DNA of 6,585 nt from an uncultured bacterium (GTDB taxonomy: Bacteria > Chloroflexota > Anaerolineae > JACIWP01): positions 1-6,585 of the forward strand of contig CAIQJD010000368.1 in assembly GCA_903872005.1 (NCBI GenBank), written 5' to 3'. A program made the position numbers and the translations under genes. The notes under the pieces are model-generated. The model saw nothing but the letters and a program-made list of their open reading frames with translations. It was not told the DNA's origin and did no database searches. Below, piece by piece: positions 5,503 through 6,585 of this stretch (position 1 is the stretch's first letter; every line of letters starts with the position of its first letter).

Positions 5503-6534
5503 ATGATTGCCCACGAAGCGCGGTGGTACGAAAAACTGGATGGCGGGCGCGTCCAATGTCATCTGTGCGCCCATGAGTGCGTCATCGCCGCCGGCAAACG
5601 CGGCATTTGCCACGTCCGCGAGAACCGTGACGGGGCACTCGTCAGCCTGGTCTATGGCCGCGTCCTGGCGCAGCACGTGGACCCCATTGAGAAAAAGCCG
5701 CTCTTTCACTATTATCCCGGCTCGACGGCCTATTCCATCGCCACGGCCGGCTGCAACTTCCGCTGCCTCTTCTGCCAGAATGCCGAAATCTCGCAGTCGC
5801 CGCGCGAGGAGCAGGTTATCTATGGCGATGCCGTCGCGCCGGCGCAGATCGTCCGCGCCGCCGACCGCGCCGGCTGCCGCAGCATCGCCTACACCTACAC
5901 CGAGCCGACCGTCTTCTCGGAATATGCGCTGGATGTGGCCGGCCTGGCGCAGGCGGCCGGCCTGGGCAATGTCTATGTGACCAACGGCTACATGACGCCG
6001 GCGCTGCTGGCTGACTTGGCCCCGCGCCTGGACGCGGCCAATGTAGACCTCAAAGCCTTCCGCGATACCTTCTATCAGCAGATGTGCGGCGCGCGGTTAG
6101 AGCCAGTCCTGGAAAGCCTGCGCCAGCTTAAGCGGCGCGGCGTCTGGGTGGAGGTCACGACGCTGCTGATTCCCGACGCCAACGACGACCCCGGCGAGCT
6201 GCGCGAGCTGGCTGCGTTCATCGCTGGCGAACTGGGCGTCGAGACCCCCTGGCACATCAGCCGTTTTCACCCGACGTATCGGCTGACAGATCGCCGGCCG
6301 ACGCCGGCGGCAACCCTGGACCTGGCGAGCCGCATCGGGCGGGAGGCCGGCCTGCGCTACGTCTACGTCGGCAATGTGCCGGGTCAGGGCGAGACGACCC
6401 ACTGTCATCACTGCGGCGCGGCGCTCATCGAGCGCTACGGGTTCAGTATACTGACGAATCACGTTGCCGCCGGCGACGTCTGCCCGCGCTGCGGTACTGC
6501 AGTCGCCGGACGCGGCATGGCGGGCGTGGCATGA
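5503..6534 (+). CDS. amrS: AmmeMemoRadiSam system radical SAM enzyme
   Basis: A 343-residue radical SAM protein of the PflA-like COG1180 group, matching the AmrS subfamily. An N-terminal cysteine cluster (C19-x2-C22-x3-C26, C36 in 'GKRGICHVREN') precedes the canonical 4Fe-4S/SAM motif C84-x3-C88-x2-C91 in 'AGCNFRCLFCQN'. 'YTYTEPTVFSEYALD' (130-144), 'VTNGYM' (159-164) and 'NVDLKAFRD' (180-188) are typical of the barrel. 'HISRFHPTYRLTDRRPTP' (251-268), 'YVYVGNVPG' (286-294) and a C-terminal cysteine pair-of-pairs (C301/C304, C327/C330), probably another metal site, complete the family pattern. It normally partners AmrA (AMMECR1) and AmrB (MEMO), in a system whose reaction I do not consider settled. 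The start at 5503 has GGAGG 9 nt upstream. The in-frame ATG 5452 coincides with the -35 box and is rejected. The stop overlaps the next ATG. Confidence 0.9.
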   Translation: MIAHEARWYEKLDGGRVQCHLCAHECVIAAGKRGICHVRENRDGALVSLVYGRVLAQHVDPIEKKPLFHYYPGSTAYSIATAGCNFRCLFCQNAEISQSPREEQVIYGDAVAPAQIVRAADRAGCRSIAYTYTEPTVFSEYALDVAGLAQAAGLGNVYVTNGYMTPALLADLAPRLDAANVDLKAFRDTFYQQMCGARLEPVLESLRQLKRRGVWVEVTTLLIPDANDDPGELRELAAFIAGELGVETPWHISRFHPTYRLTDRRPTPAATLDLASRIGREAGLRYVYVGNVPGQGETTHCHHCGAALIERYGFSILTNHVAAGDVCPRCGTAVAGRGMAGVA

Positions 6535-6585
6535 GCGCGGCGACCTGGTTGCGGCCGGCGCGCTTCATCGCCGGCCTGGCGCGCG
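6531..6585 (+). CDS. Start of an unidentified gene (3' end outside window)
   Basis: ATG 6531 overlaps the amrS stop as ATGA, and the frame stays open to the window edge (18 residues, 'MSAATWLRPARFIAGLAR'). The tight overlap suggests coupling with amrS. The visible residues do not resemble the start of AmrB ('R-P-A-V-A-G-x-F-Y-P') or AmrA. No function can be assigned. An arginine- and alanine-rich start of this kind could precede a membrane segment, but none is visible. Confidence 0.5.
   Translation, partial: MSAATWLRPARFIAGLAR

Noticed and set aside
4327..5709. 460-codon open frame on the - strand opposite cysK
   Set aside because: It spans hicA, cysK and the 5' part of amrS antisense, crosses the palindrome and promoter, and has no recognisable domain, so it is an antisense shadow.
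6531..6585. Calling the last partial gene amrB
   Set aside because: The first 18 residues lack the R-x-P-A-V-A-G-x-F-Y-P start typical of AmrB/MEMO proteins.

Overview
The window is GC-rich (roughly 65 % in most genes) bacterial chromosomal DNA, and every supported gene is on the + strand. There are no rRNA, tRNA, CRISPR or transposase signals. The gene mix is a uridine kinase, a MalY/PatB-type C-S lyase, an AmmeMemoRadiSam radical SAM enzyme and a decayed HicBA module. Together with the extreme abundance of the palindrome GCCGGC, this suggests an environmental bacterium, most likely Chloroflexota (Anaerolineae-like). That placement is inference from style, not a marker-gene assignment.

Layout: (1) 1-351 is the C-terminal part of a uridine kinase. 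(2) 352-539 is a short non-coding gap with small direct repeats. (3) 540-3769 is a tight three-gene operon: a protein with a C-terminal domain resembling L-2-amino-thiazoline-4-carboxylate (ATC) hydrolase, an M14/AstE-AspA-type zinc deacylase, and a PLP-dependent MalY/PatB C-S beta-lyase. The junctions are a 3-nt gap and a 4-nt ATGA overlap. (4) 3770-4031 is a 262-bp gap with a good sigma-70-like promoter and a strong hairpin but no convincing gene. (5) 4032-4405 is a lower-GC remnant of a hicB-hicA toxin-antitoxin pair. hicB has a premature TAG, and hicA has an internal deletion and lacks its catalytic histidine. (6) 4474-5400 is a divergent cysteine synthase-family gene. (7) 5399-5431 is a perfect 15-bp inverted repeat that begins inside that gene's stop codon. 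(8) 5452-6534 is a promoter and the AmrS-type radical SAM gene. (9) 6531-6585 is the start of a further gene, joined to amrS by an ATGA overlap.

Working together (inference): the three-gene operon could process an N-acylated or cyclised (thiazoline-like) cysteine derivative. The hydrolase-like protein would open or hydrolyse the ring or amide, the M14 enzyme would remove an acyl group, and the C-S lyase would split the freed cysteine S-conjugate to a thiol, pyruvate and ammonia. The nearby cysteine synthase-like enzyme could re-fix released sulfide. The most unusual single gene is the first of the operon: its two halves look like a tandem duplication of one domain, and the first copy has lost the conserved cysteines. 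The best evidence of genome dynamics is the decayed HicBA pair between the operon and the cysteine synthase gene.
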